Shown here one piece after another: positions 56,093 to 56,234 of a stretch of 56,234 nt of DNA; position 1 is the first letter of the stretch, and every line of letters begins with the position of its first letter. The stretch is from G020354945 sp964570585 (GTDB taxonomy: Bacteria > Omnitrophota > Gorgyraeia > JABMRG01 > JAFGKX01). The notes beneath the pieces were generated by a model. It was not told the origin of the DNA. It saw only the letters and a list, made by a program, of their open reading frames with translations, and made no database searches. The stretch is taken from positions 1-56,234 of the forward strand of contig CAZMYR010000008.1 in NCBI GenBank assembly GCA_964570585.1, written 5' to 3'. A program made the position numbers and the translations under genes.

Positions 56093-56234
56093 TTATGCTA
56101 CTTTGTCTAAAATTCCGTCCACTGAAATTGAGTGTAAATGAAAACCCAATTCTTTTGCCGGGTCCGCACCTAAGGCAAGCCCGAGAAGTTGGGAATAAAG
56201 AATTACAGGCAAATTATATTGTTTGTTATGCTCC
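56093..56234 (-). CDS. hdrB: heterodisulfide reductase subunit B, C-terminal end (runs off the right edge)
   Basis: The 46 visible residues read EHNKQYNLPVILYSQLLGLA then LGADPAKELGFHLHSISVDG and end DKVA. The PVxxYxQLLGLALGxDPxxLG pattern is the C-terminus of HdrB/CCG-domain proteins, which bind non-cubane iron-sulfur clusters and act on heterodisulfides or in electron bifurcation. The cysteine motifs lie beyond the window. Only the end is present, so confidence is moderate. Confidence 0.75.
   Translation of the reverse strand, partial: EHNKQYNLPVILYSQLLGLALGADPAKELGFHLHSISVDGILDKVA

Noticed and set aside
1..56234. CRISPR arrays, rRNA genes and insertion sequences with transposase genes
   Set aside because: No evenly spaced repeat series, no rRNA sequence and no transposase frame could be found.

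Overview
The window reads as chromosomal DNA of an anaerobic, AT-rich bacterium from an uncultivated lineage. The gene mix (archaeal-type phosphoglycerate mutase, DUF39 homocysteine synthase, TreT-like glycosyltransferase with DUF5752, many ferredoxins, NifX/DUF5320/MinD-ferredoxin proteins, an HdrB end) recalls Omnitrophota-like genomes. That placement is inference, because no rRNA or ribosomal protein gene is present. Every gene I can support lies on the minus strand, so transcription runs right to left throughout.

Layout by coordinate. 1-13,000: housekeeping operons: comEC/comEA/apgM, purF/mnmG, ferredoxin/polX, treT/DUF5752, and a sulfur set (flavoprotein, homocysteine synthase, cysK). 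13,065-28,899: a 15.8-kb integrated element bounded by 30-bp direct repeats, inserted at the 3' end of an intact tRNA-Asp gene. It carries a tyrosine integrase, an excisionase-like protein, a small repressor with its operators, a DarT/DarG toxin-antitoxin pair, an exported chymotrypsin-fold protein with Cys at the nucleophile position, and a putative defence operon (HTH protein, PLD-SNF2 helicase, Eco57I-type DNA methyltransferase, PHP-ATPase). 28,880-35,900: tRNA-Asp and tRNA-Val behind a consensus promoter, then endonuclease V, a phosphatase, DnaJ, FmdB, radical SAM, UDG, NUDIX, panD, a TauE-like permease and Mrp.

36,000-56,234: a metal and redox region. It holds two MinD-ferredoxin ATPases, three NifX-domain proteins, three DUF5320-like proteins, several ferredoxins, Fur with Fur boxes, an ABC exporter, DUF89, DUF169, DUF302, OsmC, a TlpA/CcdA/thioredoxin group, GroES, a deacetylase-family protein, a TDT-type channel and the C-terminus of HdrB. 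Gly/Arg-rich tails and one coiled-coil motif recur in otherwise unrelated proteins here, which suggests a common assembly for iron-sulfur or metal handling.

The strongest candidates for something new are the helicase/methyltransferase/PHP-ATPase operon in the island, the cysteine-nucleophile secreted protease beside it, the NifX/DUF5320/MinD network, and palindromic elements that sit in frame inside coding genes.
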